Origin: Larus michahellis
Lineage: Eukaryota > Chordata > Aves > Charadriiformes > Laridae
DNA length: 64,000 nucleotides
Direction: 5' to 3'
Assembly (NCBI RefSeq): GCF_964199755.1
Contig: NC_133906.1
Coordinates: forward strand, 15,225,378-15,289,377
Made by a program: the position numbers and the translations under genes. Below are positions 1 through 10,781 of this stretch, one piece after another; within the stretch, counting starts at the first letter, position 1, and each line of letters opens with the position of its first letter. The notes beneath the pieces were generated by a model, which worked only from the letters and a program-made list of their open reading frames with translations, was not told the origin of the DNA and searched no databases.

Positions 1-131
1 GCTCCCAGATGCTGCCTTTGCCTCTGGCCACGCGTGGTTTTGTTGGGCTGCTGCTGCCCTGTGTGGGTTGGGAAGCCGTGACACTCTCCTGGGCTTTGCT
101 TTGTCTTGTGGGCACCAGGGATTTCTTTCAT

Positions 132-845
132 TCATAGAGTCATAGAATGGTTTGAGTTAGAAGGGACTTTTAAAGCTCACCTAGTTCCAACCCCCCTGCC
201 CTGGGCAGGGACACCTCCCACCAGACCAGGTTGCTCCAAGCCCCGTCCAACCTGGCCTTGAACCCCTCCAGGGATGGGGCAGCCACAGCTTCTCTGGGCA
301 ACCTGGGCCAGGGGCTCACCACCCTCACAGCAAAGAATTTCTTCCCGATATCTCATCTGAAATTCTCTTTCAGATTAAAACCATTCCCCCTCCTCCTATG
401 GCTCCCCTCCCTGCTCCAGAGTCCCTCCCCAGCTCTCCTGGAGCCCCTTGAGGGACTGGAAGGGGCTCTAAGGTCTCCCCAGAGCCTTCTCTTTTCCAGG
501 CTGAACCCCCCCAGCTCTCTCAGCCTGTCCTCACAGCAGAGGGGCTCCAGCCCTCCCAGCATCTCCGGGGCCTCCTCTGGCCCCGCTCCAACAGCTCCGT
601 GTCCTTCTGCTGTTGGTGCCCCAGAGCTGGCGGCAGCACTGCAGGGGGGTCTCTCCAGAGCGGAGCAGAGGGGCAGAATCCCTCCAGCATCCCTTCCCTC
701 CGGTCTGTCAACTGCTCCACCAGCTTGGTGTCATCAGCTGAGGGTGCACTCGATCCCACTGTCCATGTCACCAACAAAGGTGTTGAACAGCACCGGTCCC
801 AGCACCAACCCCTGAGGAACGCCACTTGTCAGTGGTCTCTACTCA
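132..845 (-). mobile_element. CR1 LINE, 3' portion, avian type
   Basis: The + strand opens with the reverse complement of the CR1 3' end (tcatagagtcatagaatgg) and runs on through the familiar antisense CR1 landmarks: the 'agttccaaccccc' and 'gggcagggacacctccca' blocks, 'ccaacctggccttgaa', 'ttctctgggcaacctg', and finally 'gaacagcaccggtcccagcacc'. The element is therefore inserted in minus orientation and is 5'-truncated near 845, as most CR1 copies are. About 700 bases remain. The wording of these blocks is that of bird CR1 subfamilies, which is the main evidence that the host is avian. Open frames inside it are antisense shadows, not genes. The exact right edge is uncertain by some tens of bases. 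Confidence 0.93.
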
Positions 846-3800
846 TTATGAAAGCGCCTTTTACTTTAGGTTTTTGAGGTTTTTTGGACAGGATTCCCGG
901 CATTTCAGAACCGCATCCCAAATCTGCCATGAATCCCCATTGAACTCCACCTCCCGCCCCATCTCAGCAGCATCCCCAACTCGCTGCTCTCTCCGCAGAG
1001 CTGGGCAGGGGAGCCCCACAATGCTGAGGAGCCCTGACCCTCCCCTTCCCATAGCCCTCTAAATCCACCCCAGCCAGCCCTCACCCCCCCAGCCCCGCTC
1101 TGTGCTCCCGCATGTCCCCAGCTCTGCGCGGAGGCTGCGGGATGCTGAGGAGCATGGGGAGGGGATGCGCTGTCTCCCTGACAGAGCTGGAACTTCACGG
1201 GAAATTTATACAGCAGGGATTTAGTGACAGGCGCTGGACTGGGGCCAGGAAACTCAGCCTAAGGCGCCTTCTCCTGTGAAGAGCATCGTCGGCTCCGCTC
1301 TGAAGAAAAGTAGCCAGAGCACGGGTTTTGGGTCGTTTCCAGGTGATGGCAGCGCTGGAGCTGTGCTGCTCCATGACATTCTGGATCCAGCAGCTGCCCA
1401 AAATACGGCTTCATCCCCTGTGCCAGCATCTCCTCAGGGTCAGCGGGGTGCCTGCTCGACCTGTGCCTCGGGGGCTGCACCCCGATGCGGGACAGTGCCA
1501 GCCCGGCAAACTGAGCACCATTCCCTGTTCACTGCTCACGGCCGCAGCCACCAGGTTAAATATTGCGCTGGAGTGTTTGGTTGTTTGGGTTTGGGTTGGT
1601 TTTTTTTTGCTTTAAAGCTGATTGTGGCTTGAAGTATTTGGATAATCCATCACGGAACAGCCGCCTTCTTGCAGGTAACTGCTTCGAGATCGATTCAACT
1701 TGGCGTGTTGTCCCCCCCCAACCCAGTCCATGGCACGTGGGAAACGCCATGCCTGGGAGACCCTCCGGTGGTGCTCCGTGGCCACAGGAAATTAAAAAGC
1801 AAAAGCTGGAGGCTGAGGGAGCCGAGCAGGAAAGATGCCTGCAGCATGCTACGTGGTTGGGATCGCTGCTCGGGTCCCGCGAGGCTGGAGATCACACCTT
1901 CACAGGACCGTCTCTGGAACGCAGCCAGCGAATAATCCTCTCCTTTCCCCAAAACGGGAGCTCAGATCCAGTAAACTGCAGAAATCATATTGGAAGGGGT
2001 GACGGCGGCATGGGATGTGCTGCGGGGATGGGGTCCCACAGGCAGCTCTGCAGGAACGTGTTGGAAAACAAATTTCCCTGTCTTGGTTTGTGAATTATGG
2101 CTCCGTCCAACTGCGCCGGGATTCCTCCTGCCCTTCCTCCTCCTCCCAGCTGCCCAGGCTGACGGCCGAGGCATGGGGGTGGAGCAGCTGAAGAGGAGGT
2201 GGGTTTTCTCTTAATGAACTTCTCCCATCGGGGCAGTTTGGACATTAGAAGGGTAACGAGGACGTGTCCTCACCCAGCTGCTTCTCCAGGCTGGAAGGAC
2301 AGACCGACACGGTTATTTTTCAGGTGCTTCCTCGCTGTCTGTGACACGTCCCTGGCTCCAGGATGGGGCTGGAGGGGTCGCAGCATCCCCTGGGACATGT
2401 CCACGCTGCTGTGCTGGTGGCTGCTGGCTCTGCATCAGCCCCACCTGGAGCCCTGGGGGTTCAGCAGAGCGAAACCCAAGGGTGGGTCCCGTTGGACTGA
2501 GGTTTTCTGTTGGTTTATGTCCCCCAGATGGCTTGGCCCTGGGTCAGGGATGCTTGGAGCATCCCTGTTTTTTGGTGATGAGCTTGATTTCTGGGTTTGC
2601 CCCGATCCCTGCCAGGTCCTCAGCCCCGCTCTGCCTTTCCCTCGTCCGCGAGTGCTTTTCAATCATGCAAAACGCAATTTCAAAAAACTCGAGCTTTCTG
2701 CAGCTTCTGATAGGTGTGTGCATCTCCTCTGGCCTTGTCAGCCTCAGGTTAACGAAGGGATTGCCAATTAACTGAAGCTAATGAGTTCTGCGTGAGCTTG
2801 TTTCAGTTTTTCACGGTTGTTTGCTCCAAGAAGCAAATATTTGTGGCTTACTCAAAGCTGCACCTCGGGATTAGCCAAACATGTGTGTGTCCTGGAACAA
2901 GTGCTCGCAGAGCGTCCAGACTGGCAAGCACAGAGATGCTGACTAATTGAAATAAATTGGCAATTGTTAATAGTCCTTCTCCTAAAGGAACAAGGCAAAA
3001 AGCAAACATGGATGTGAGTTATCCTGCCGACATCAAAGGCCGTGTTTATCTTAGTGCTGCTCGCGCTGAAGAACTGCTGCAGAGTTGGGCCCTTTGGTGA
3101 GGAACCGACAACTCGCTCGTGAACGAATTTTGGAAAGAGCCCAGGCGCGGCTGCCGGCGGTCCTTCAGTCAGAGCCCGGCCAGCCCGCGGGGGCTGCGGG
3201 GACACTGGAGCCTTGGGAAGTGTCCCCAGAAAGAGCAGAGGTCTGTGCTTGGGCGCCTGCGCCATTTCCAGACCGGCGGTGGGTGCACGAAGGAGGATTA
3301 ACCCCCCAAAGCTCCACTATGCACCTCGCTGTAGAGGCGCTCGGTGTTTTTTTGCTGTGAGATGCCAGTGCTGGGGTGACGGGATGGTGCGACGCTCCGC
3401 TGCGGGGCTGGCAGTGCTTCACCCCCGGCTGCTCCCGCCCTGGCATGGAGATGGGATGTTCCCCTGGGATGCCGGGAGGGACGGGGCCCAGCACCCACAC
3501 AGCATCGCCCCGGCTCATCTCCTCCCCCAGGTAGGAGCGGGTGGATGCCTGAACCCCTCAGCAGTGCAAACCCAGTAAATTAAGAATAATCAGCATCTGC
3601 TTGTTATAGTGCTAATGAAGTAACGTTGTTTATCCAGGACTTGGTCTGGGCATTTGCCCGTGTGGTTTCCTCTTCTGGAAGTGACCTCATAAGTTGGTGA
3701 CATCAAACAGCAAGTTCCACCCTCCCACCTGCACTGAGCGTCACTCGAGGAAGGTAAGGAGCACCCAGCTAGTTCATGGAGCGATCAGGGAAGCAGCACA

Positions 3801-4124
3801 CGGAGCATCCAGACCCTTCCCAGAATGGACGAGTCACCTCCAGTTTCCTCATAGGTCCTTCCAGCATCTGTTAGAGGCCTTTGCAAGGCGTGCTCCCTCC
3901 TGCCGGCTCAGGAACACACAGAGCAAAGCCCTTTGGTACCCCCAGGTGTTGTGTGTATGATGTGGGACCAGCCGATTGGGGTCAGTTCAACCTGGGTGAA
4001 GGGAGGACTTGGACAGGAGCAGGATTTCCGACCAGGTCCAGCTGCTGGGGTGGGTCATAAAACCAACAAAAAAATGACAGCAAACTGCAAGAGCTCCCTC
4101 CAGCTCTGCCCTTGTTTCTTACAG
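846..4124. other. Non-coding DNA upstream of the CATSPER3 relic
   Basis: No recognisable exon or repeat. The first exon of CATSPER3 should lie upstream of 4125, but I could not identify it. A good donor-like site (AAG|GTAAGG) is at 3751-3757, but the frame that would splice in phase to exon 2 opens only at 3701, has no ATG and does not resemble the CatSper3 N-terminus. Open frames here show no family I recognise. Confidence 0.6.
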
Positions 4125-4278
4125 GAGAAAGGACACCAAGTCCTGCGCCTCCCTGCGCAGGCTGCTGGGCAGCCGCAAATTCACGATGCTCGTGCTCTGC
4201 ATCGTCTCCGTCAGTGCTATCTCCTCGGCTGTGGAGATCAGCTGCCACTGCCGGTGGCGCTGGGGTTCCTCTCCCGAG
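4125..4278 (+). pseudogene. CATSPER3: CATSPER3 relic exon 2 (S1 segment)
   Basis: The acceptor is cttgtttcttacag at 4111-4124. After one base completing a split codon, 51 open codons begin R-R-K-D-T-K-S and continue L-R-R-L-L-G-S-R-K-F into a hydrophobic S1 helix (M-L-V-L-C-I-V-S-V-S-A-I-S-S-A-V). From memory this aligns without gaps to the S1 region of mammalian CatSper3, including its last Glu codon, which puts the exon end at 4278. The following bases are gcgagg, so the donor is GC where GT is expected. The exon ends in phase 0, matching the start of the next exon. Its last 12 codons (rich in Trp and Ser) look drifted. Confidence 0.75.
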
Positions 4279-5015
4279 GCGAGGCGTGGTGGCACTCTCC
4301 CTCGTGCCATGGCCAGGAGGGGGGGGATGGAGGGGATGGGGGTCCGGCCCCCACCACAGCTCAGGGTGGCCACCAGCCCACTGTCCTCCCTGTGCCATTG
4401 CCTGCACCATCCCAGGCCTGGCTGAAATGCATTTCAGCTTCAGATCCTCCACTGATTCGATAATTATTGTTCTTAAAATGCAATTGTTCGGTCCTTTCCA
4501 TAGCAGCCCTTTCCCCGCTCGCGGTTTCAGCGCAGCTAGTTTTAAGCACCCTTTTAATACTCGATTTTCACATTGAAAAATCCCTCTTGGTCACACTTCT
4601 TGATTTCCTTGTCTTACACAAGCCAGCTACTGTACACAAACCTCTGAGCCTTAATTATATATCCCAGTAATATACAGCCAGGCCTGGCTAATGTCAAGAA
4701 ACCCAGTCACGAGCGTCGGAGGTTTCCGAGAGCTCTGGCTGCAGGACCAGGCTCCGTGCGGGGAATGAGCGGCTCGTGCTCGGCTCCGAGGGGCCAATGG
4801 GGTGTATGGTGCATTGGGATGGTGGTGCCAGGTGGTGCCAGGACCCTCCTGCGCTGGGTAGTGACCCGTGATGATGGTGGCGGGGTGAATCTGGCTCACT
4901 TTGGAAATGGTCCCTGTGGGCAGAGGGATGCGGTTGGGGACATTTAATGTGGGAGTGGGGGAAGCGCCAGCGCAGTCCTTGGGGTCTGGCAAGGTTTGCT
5001 TGTTCCTCTTTCCAG

Positions 5016-5261
5016 GTCACAGATGCCGCCTTCGTCGCTGTTTACGCCACTGAGATTTTACTGAAGCTCTACGCAGATCCCATCACTTACTAGAAGAGCG
5101 GCCGCATCGTCTTGGACGCCGACGCCGCCGTCCTCCTCGTTGCCTTCCTCCCGCATGTGTTGCCCGTGGACGCCACCATGCACACTCACCTGGAGGGGAC
5201 GACCAAAGGTCTCCAGACCCTCTGCATACTCAAGCTCATCAAGCACAGCAGCGGGACGCGG
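5016..5261 (+). pseudogene. CATSPER3: CATSPER3 relic exon 3 (S2-S4) with in-frame TAG
   Basis: The acceptor is tgttcctctttccag at 5001-5015 and the donor GG|gtaaag follows 5261; the exon is 82 codons, phase 0 at both ends. It reads V-T-D-A-A-F-V-A-V-Y-A-T-E-I-L-L-K-L-Y-A then D-P-I-T-Y-stop-K-S-G, where the family has D-P-I-x-Y-W-K-x-G: a TGG codon has become TAG at 5091-5093. Downstream come an S3-like L-D-A-D-A-A-V-L-L-V-A-F-L-P and the S4 segment G-L-Q-T-L-C-I-L-K-L-I-K. A gating Arg of S4 (L-R-I-L-K in the human protein as I recall it) is Cys here. Identification is strong because S2, the S2-S3 loop and S4 all match at the right spacing. Confidence 0.93.
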
Positions 5262-8200
5262 GTAAAGCGCGGCTCGCTAATTCAGAGGGGGGATCCCAAA
5301 CCCAGGGGCCGGGGGAGCCCTTGCCGTACCCAGGTGTCGGGGGCTGCCTGGCCCAAGAGCAGCTGATGCTGCGGTAGCTCGTGAGCAAAGGCAAAAAGTA
5401 ATAATTCCTGATTTTTTAAGAAGCCCATGGCTTGGCTGTCATTTCCCCGCCCCCCGCCCCCACCCTGTTTCTCCTTCTCCCAAGGAGAGGAGAGATTTTC
5501 TTTTTTACTACAGCAGACACAAAAAAAAAAACCCAACCCTATAAAACATAGGTCACATCCTATTCTTGGTCTGTGTGTATTTTTCTCTCCAGCACACCAT
5601 CTCCTACTTAGTTTTCTCCTGACGACTCTGGAGGTTTGTTTTTCAGCGAGGAGCTTATGTGGGCAAGGAATGCTCAGCCAGCATTTCTGCGTGTAATTAA
5701 TTGGCTGGGGAGCCCACCAGAAGTGGGATGTTTATGGGCACAGGGCTCTTATAACGTTCACTTCTGAGCCTTCATTTCTCTAGTTTGGATCGTAAACTTC
5801 ACTTATCACCAGGCTTTTATATGTTAATTATTCCGCGTTGCTTGGAGAAGGGAGGACACGTGGAAGCGCACGGAATAATGACTGGTTTAGGCATGGTGGG
5901 TCGGAGGCTCCAGTTTGGTCTGGCTGGTTGTAAGAGACCAAGTTGATGCACGGCAAAATGGGGAGACGTTTAAATCAGGGTAAGTGTGTGTGTGTTGGTT
6001 GGACCCTCACGCTCAAATCTTTAAATCTTATCCTACAGGTTTTCTTCCTTGTGGTCCCCAGACGAGTCATCTCCTGGCAGGGAGTTCCACCAGGAAGAAA
6101 ACCTGTAGGATAACATTTGGCACCGTTGCCCCCTGAGGCGCTTAAAATGTTGAGGTGCTTTGAAAAAATCCCACTGGGCACAAATCTGTGAGTTTAAGAG
6201 CCTAAAGGCCTTTGAAAATCTGGGCCATACGACACTGGGTCTTGATGGAAGTCGGCGGGACTTAACACCTAAGGGACTGGGGCCACTGGGAGATTGCATC
6301 CTGGCTTTGGGTGAGAATGCCTAGAATGGCATTACTGGGGGGGAAAAAATAGCAGAGAGGAAAATTCTTGAGGCTCTCACAGTCCCTTCCTGTTCCAGGG
6401 ATGCTATAAATACCCTGCAAAGCCCTGCCGCGCCGCTGCTTTCCAGCTCCGGGGGCGTTTGGGACTTGCCTTTGCCTCCTGACCTGAAGGGACAAGTGCC
6501 CTGAGCCGCTTGGCATCCCAAGAGACAACACCTACTCGCTTAAAATTTATTTTAAAATACCATAGGGCTGTCTAAATGCATTTTGCTGAAGGTGCGGGAG
6601 GCTATTTATGCCGCTGTGTGTATTGTAATTTATTAATTGAAGCCTAAATTAGCCCTCAACAGGTTAGCAGTATTTAACGCAGAGAGCTCAAACATGCAAC
6701 ACATTCTTGGCACGTTTCCCTTTATTAATTAAAAACCTCTTTAAAACACTCTGCCTTCCACCTTGGAGCAATAAATTTCCACCTTGAGGAAATAATTTCC
6801 TTGTTGTATTCCATACAGAGACGTTCTGTTAGCTGCAATCCCTGTTTTAGTGTAGGCCCCATTCATGCTTATTTCGATTTCAAAATAAACTTTAAAAATG
6901 CCAGGTTGTTCTGGTAAAAAAAAAAAAAAATTAAAAAAATAATAAAAAAAAAAGTCGACTTTTCTGCTTTTTAAAAAATATATATTTGGGATTAATTCCG
7001 ATGTAGTTTACTACCTGTGCAGACTGTGAACCACAAAGGTCTTTCTTAATAAAAGCTCGTAGGAATCCGTGGCGGTTCCTGAGGCAGCCGGAGAAGCCTT
7101 GGCAATGGAAAATGGTCCTGCACGGGAGGCGCTCGCCCGCCTGCAGTCGCTGGGAGCATTTTACAGCCCTCTCGTCACCCCCGGCTCTGGGTGGCTGGTT
7201 TTCTTTATGACCACGTGCCACAGCCCAAACCTGCCCAATGCCATGACATAACTTGGCAAAAATGTCACCTGATTTGGGGGGGTTGGATGTCTTTTGTTCC
7301 CCTGCTGGTCCCGGCCTGCGCCTGCCAGAGAGACCGACGTGTGCAGGGAGGCAGGAAAAACCTCCGCCGGCTCCTCCAAGAGCTTGTACCAAACTGGGTG
7401 AGTTTAGGGCTGGTCTCATTTGGCCTTTCGGAGATGGTTATGCAGACAACGCCATTGCGTGTGTTGTCTCTGCGTTGGGTGCTGCCCCACGTGTAGCGCG
7501 GTGGGGGGATTTTCTGGAGCAGGCAAGACTTGCAAAAGCTGGGAATTCTTCAGAGAAGTGCTGTGGGAGTCCTTAACCCATCACAACAAGGTCTGGGTGT
7601 TGGCAGCTGGAGGAGACCGGGAAGAGCCCCTCGCTCTAGCTCTGCACAAGCGTCCCCTCCAGGAGGTACCATCTGAGGAGCTCAGCCGGATGCATTCCAG
7701 AGCTTTAACTTGAGATGCTGTTGACAGTCAGAGGCGATGGATGAACAGTCCTTGAAGGGGTGCACTGTGTAAGACCCCCCTGGCACTGGCAGGCACAGTG
7801 TTCCCTGGGGAGCAGCCAGCCCGTGCTGCTGCTGCTCTCCAGGGGAAGATACCACGGATGCAAGAGACTCCGTGAAGTTGTCTGTGATTTGGAATTAATG
7901 GAAATGTTCGCATTTACCTAAAAGTTATTACCGACGATAAGCTCAGTTCACCAAACCAGCACGCCTATCAACTCCCAGGCGTGTATTTTGTGTATGTTGG
8001 TGTCATACGTGGGTCTTTACAAGAAGCGAGATGGTCTCAGAGGCATATCACGTCCCTTCCTGGTGACTCCAGGCTTTGCACGGGTCTTTCCCAAGTGGAG
8101 CAGCCATGGAGGGATGAGGGACGACTGCGGTCTCTTGTCTCCCATCCTGGCCCATCCTTTGTGGCAGGGCAGGAGCAGCTGGACACTGGGGGCAGCAGAG

Positions 8201-8702
8201 ATATCGTTCTACCTCCAGTTTGTGCTCAGACCCCAAGGCACAAGGGTTAACAGGACTGCTCGTTTTTATGCAGCTAATTAATTAGTGCAGAAGCAGGGGA
8301 AGAGCTGTATCCTTTATCAACAGGAATCCCTCACCCTGTTAGTCACTTGTCCATATTTCAGGAGGCAGCAAGAAGCCCCTGTGTGCTGGGTGTGATGCTT
8401 CTGGGACCAAGCATCGCCCTTGCCATGGTGCAGGACTTACCACTGAGCCCTGCAGGAGCCATTTCCCAGCCCAAGAGGTTGATGCATGGCCACAGCCTCT
8501 GGATTTTGTCATGCTCCCATGCATCATGATGGTTGTCCCTTCCCTCTCCTTAATTCCCAGTACAGCCCTGTAGATGCATGAAAGGGAGCTGGTTCAGCGG
8601 TGGTCCAGGGAGGTTCCGCATCTCCAGCCCTGCTTCCCAGCCTTCATCCCCTCTGAGCATCTCCCTCACCTACGGAGGAAGCATTTGAGGTTTTTTTTTC
8701 AG
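5262..8702 (+). other. Intron 3 of the CATSPER3 relic
   Basis: A 3.4 kb intron with normal GT and AG ends. It carries the hairpin at 6028-6113, sequence around 6120-6300 that resembles old archosaur or turtle MITEs ('cctttgaaaatctgggcc' type), and an AT-rich block at 6535-6900 that looks selectively maintained (see findings). A poly-A stretch lies near 6917-6953. No exon is recognised. Confidence 0.7.
6028..6113. repeat. Near-perfect inverted repeat (27-bp arms, 32-nt loop)
   Basis: The left arm 6028-6054 and right arm 6087-6113 are reverse complements at 26 of 27 positions, around a core tacaggttttcttcct and its complement, separated by 6055-6086. The match is far better than chance and better than the surrounding old repeat sequence, so it is either a recent inverted duplication or a maintained hairpin. 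Confidence 0.9.
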
Positions 8703-8885
8703 GTTTTCACAGAGACTCTTGGCCAGACGATGCAGACAGTGATGTGTGCCCTCATCCTGCTGGTCCTGCTGATGCTTGTGTTTGCCATTTTGGGAAGTGG
8801 GTGGTACGGAGATCCCAAAACCAGAGACACTGAAAACGGGGGCAGCTTGAAGGCTGCCTTCTTCACGCTCTTCAATTTAGTAACT
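8703..8885 (+). pseudogene. CATSPER3: CATSPER3 relic exon 4 (S5 and pore helix), frame open
   Basis: A polypyrimidine tract and cag precede 8703; GTAAGT follows 8885. The 61 codons are fully open: V-F-T-E-T-L-G-Q-T-M-Q-T-V, a long S5 helix (A-L-I-L-L-V-L-L-M-L-V-F-A-I-L-G), a short extracellular stretch with G-D-P-K-T-R-D-T-E, and the pore helix L-K-A-A-F-F-T-L-F-N-L-V-T. The exon ends just before the selectivity filter, as in the family. This is the best preserved exon; in isolation it would pass as functional. Confidence 0.95.
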
Positions 8886-9270
8886 GTAAGTACAGCAGCA
8901 TTTTCCAGTCCATCTCAGCCAAATGACAAACTGCAGATTTTGGAGTGCTGCTGAAGAAGCCCTTTAACTAACCTGCGACTGCATTAGGAAGAGCGTGAGC
9001 TGCTCGACAGTGACCTTGTCTTCCAGATTCCTGGGAAAATTTGCTTTGATAGACAAACTCCCCTACCCAGCATCACAAATTCAGAGGGGGAAATCTCTGA
9101 AGCTGACAGCAGAGAGATCTGTACCAATTGATTGAAACCTGGACCTCTGAGGAACAGAGAAACTGTTCAGTTTTAAGAAAGAAAGAAAAAGAAGAGGAAG
9201 ATTTCCTATGGCGTGTGAGTTATGCTGTGGTTTGGAACCAACTCTCTGGTCTGCTTAAATACATTTGCAG

Positions 9271-9410
9271 GTTGATGGCTGGACAGACTCACGGCGCGAG
9301 GTGGATCATTACGGGTTTAGAGCAGCCACATGGTCATAGTCACGTTCATCTCCCTGGGCAACTTCATCTTCTCCAATATGTTGATGGCACAAGTGATTAC
9401 CGAACCCCAG
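9271..9410 (+). pseudogene. CATSPER3: CATSPER3 relic exon 5 (selectivity filter and S6), frameshifted
   Basis: The acceptor is catttgcag at 9262-9270; the donor CAG|gtcagg follows 9410. It starts V-D-G-W-T-D, completing the T-x-D-x-W filter signature of CatSper pores with the last Thr of the previous exon. The opening frame runs to about 9329 and then meets TAG at 9337-9339. The S6 helix (M-V-I-V-T-F-I-S-L-G-N-F-I-F-S-N-M-L) resumes at 9330 in another frame, so one base has been lost between the pore and S6. Exon length is 140, where 141 would keep phase. After the shift the exon again ends in phase 0. Confidence 0.93.
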
Positions 9411-10019
9411 GTCAGGAGAGGTCTGTGGAGGCGTGTGTGAGCGTGGGTGGGTGGGTGTGCTACCAGCTCATGGGCTCTGTTGGAAAGCTGGTGCTTGGCT
9501 GCTTGCAGAAGTTGGCTTCTGGTCCAGCTGGAAACTTTCCGGATACAGAAGTCCCCAGTCGCTGAACAGAGTAAGTGGATCTTTCCCCACCGTCCTCCTT
9601 TTGGGTCATCCCTACACCTCTGCTTTGACTATTTTTCCATGGCTGCCGAAAGCTCCCGCTCCTCCCGCACAACCGGATCCCGGCTCCCCTGGGTACACCC
9701 AGGTCCTCTCGGCCACCACCCGTTTCTGCCTCCGTTTCACCCAGGGCTGCTCTCGTGGTCTTGTAGCTGCCTCTGGCCCTTCCGCAACAACTCCCTGCCT
9801 GGAGCCAGGGCCAGTCGGGTGTGCTGGGGGAATATGGCAAATCCCATACGAGAGGCATCTGCTCCCCAGCAGCTATCGGCTGCTTAACACCTCTCACTGC
9901 TGCACGGGGCTGGACCAGGGGTTTTTTGAAGCCCAAATCTCCTTAACAAATCTCTTAACCCCCCCGGTGTGAGCGGTGCTCCAGGACTCACTCGCATCCC
10001 TGTGGTTTGGCGTTGGCAG

Positions 10020-10142
10020 GACTTGGCTCAGGAGTACCACCAGGAGCGCAGAGCAGCGAGGGCGGCTGTTCTTTAGGCCAAGAAACAGAAGATCCTGAAA
10101 AAGCAGCAGAAGAACGTGAGCAACCAAGTCACGCTTGAGCAG
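10020..10142 (+). pseudogene. CATSPER3: CATSPER3 relic exon 6 (coiled coil) with in-frame TAG
   Basis: The acceptor is ttggcag ending at 10019; the donor GAGCAG|gtgggc follows 10142. The exon is 41 codons, phase 0 at both ends: D-L-A-Q-E-Y-H-Q-E-R-R-A-A-R-A-A-V-L, then TAG at 10074-10076, then A-K-K-Q-K-I-L-K-K-Q-Q-K-N. In the family this is the charged, Gln-rich helix just inside the membrane after S6. The stop replaces a codon in this helix; a CAG (Gln) ancestor is a reasonable guess. Placement and phase support the assignment more than residue identity does. Confidence 0.85.
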
Positions 10143-10781
10143 GTGGGCTGTGGTCAGCTGTGAAGAGCACTGTCTGCAAGCATCAGATGCTGTTTAATGG
10201 GGGCGAGACGTGGATGAACTGCTTTGCGTACAGGAAAAATTTCCTTTTCTGTCCTCCCCCATTTTTATAATAATCCAGGCTGTAGATCCTGTGTGCCTTT
10301 TTGGTAGGCTCATCACACGCGCGGCTCAAAGTATGACGATGGCATATAGCGGTTCAAGTATCATAAAGGTGGAGAAAACCTCTTAATCGGTTTTGATGTG
10401 TTTTGTCTGAGTTTGCTTAACTTCAAAGAGAAGTTTTAAAAAAAATCCTTTTAGGTCACGTCGAGCCAAGAGCCCAGTCCAGAAGCGGCTTGGACTCGCT
10501 TTCCGCGAGCGCTCAAGGGAGGTCGTGCTCCTTCCTGCGCTCTCGCAGCCCGTTGATGCGACGTATCCAAAACGCTACTCCGGGCTTGAAACTCACACTG
10601 CAGCGTCGGGAAGGAGAGCTGCGAGCGGCTTGATAAAGGGCTCTTGCAAAGCTGACTAGAAATAAATGCAGTAAAGCTGTCACTGCAATGTAAATGATTA
10701 GAGGAACGTGACTCCCCATTTCCCCCGACTCTTCTGCTCATTCTTGCTTTTAGAAAACGTAATTTAAAAATAATCAGTTCA

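Noticed and set aside
231..877. Open frames of 90-194 codons on both strands
   Set aside because: They lie inside the CR1 element in antisense or shifted frames and match no reverse transcriptase reading frame.
3694..3753. Possible CATSPER3 exon 1 ending at the AAG|GTAAGG donor
   Set aside because: The frame that would splice in phase to exon 2 has no ATG and does not resemble the CatSper3 N-terminus.
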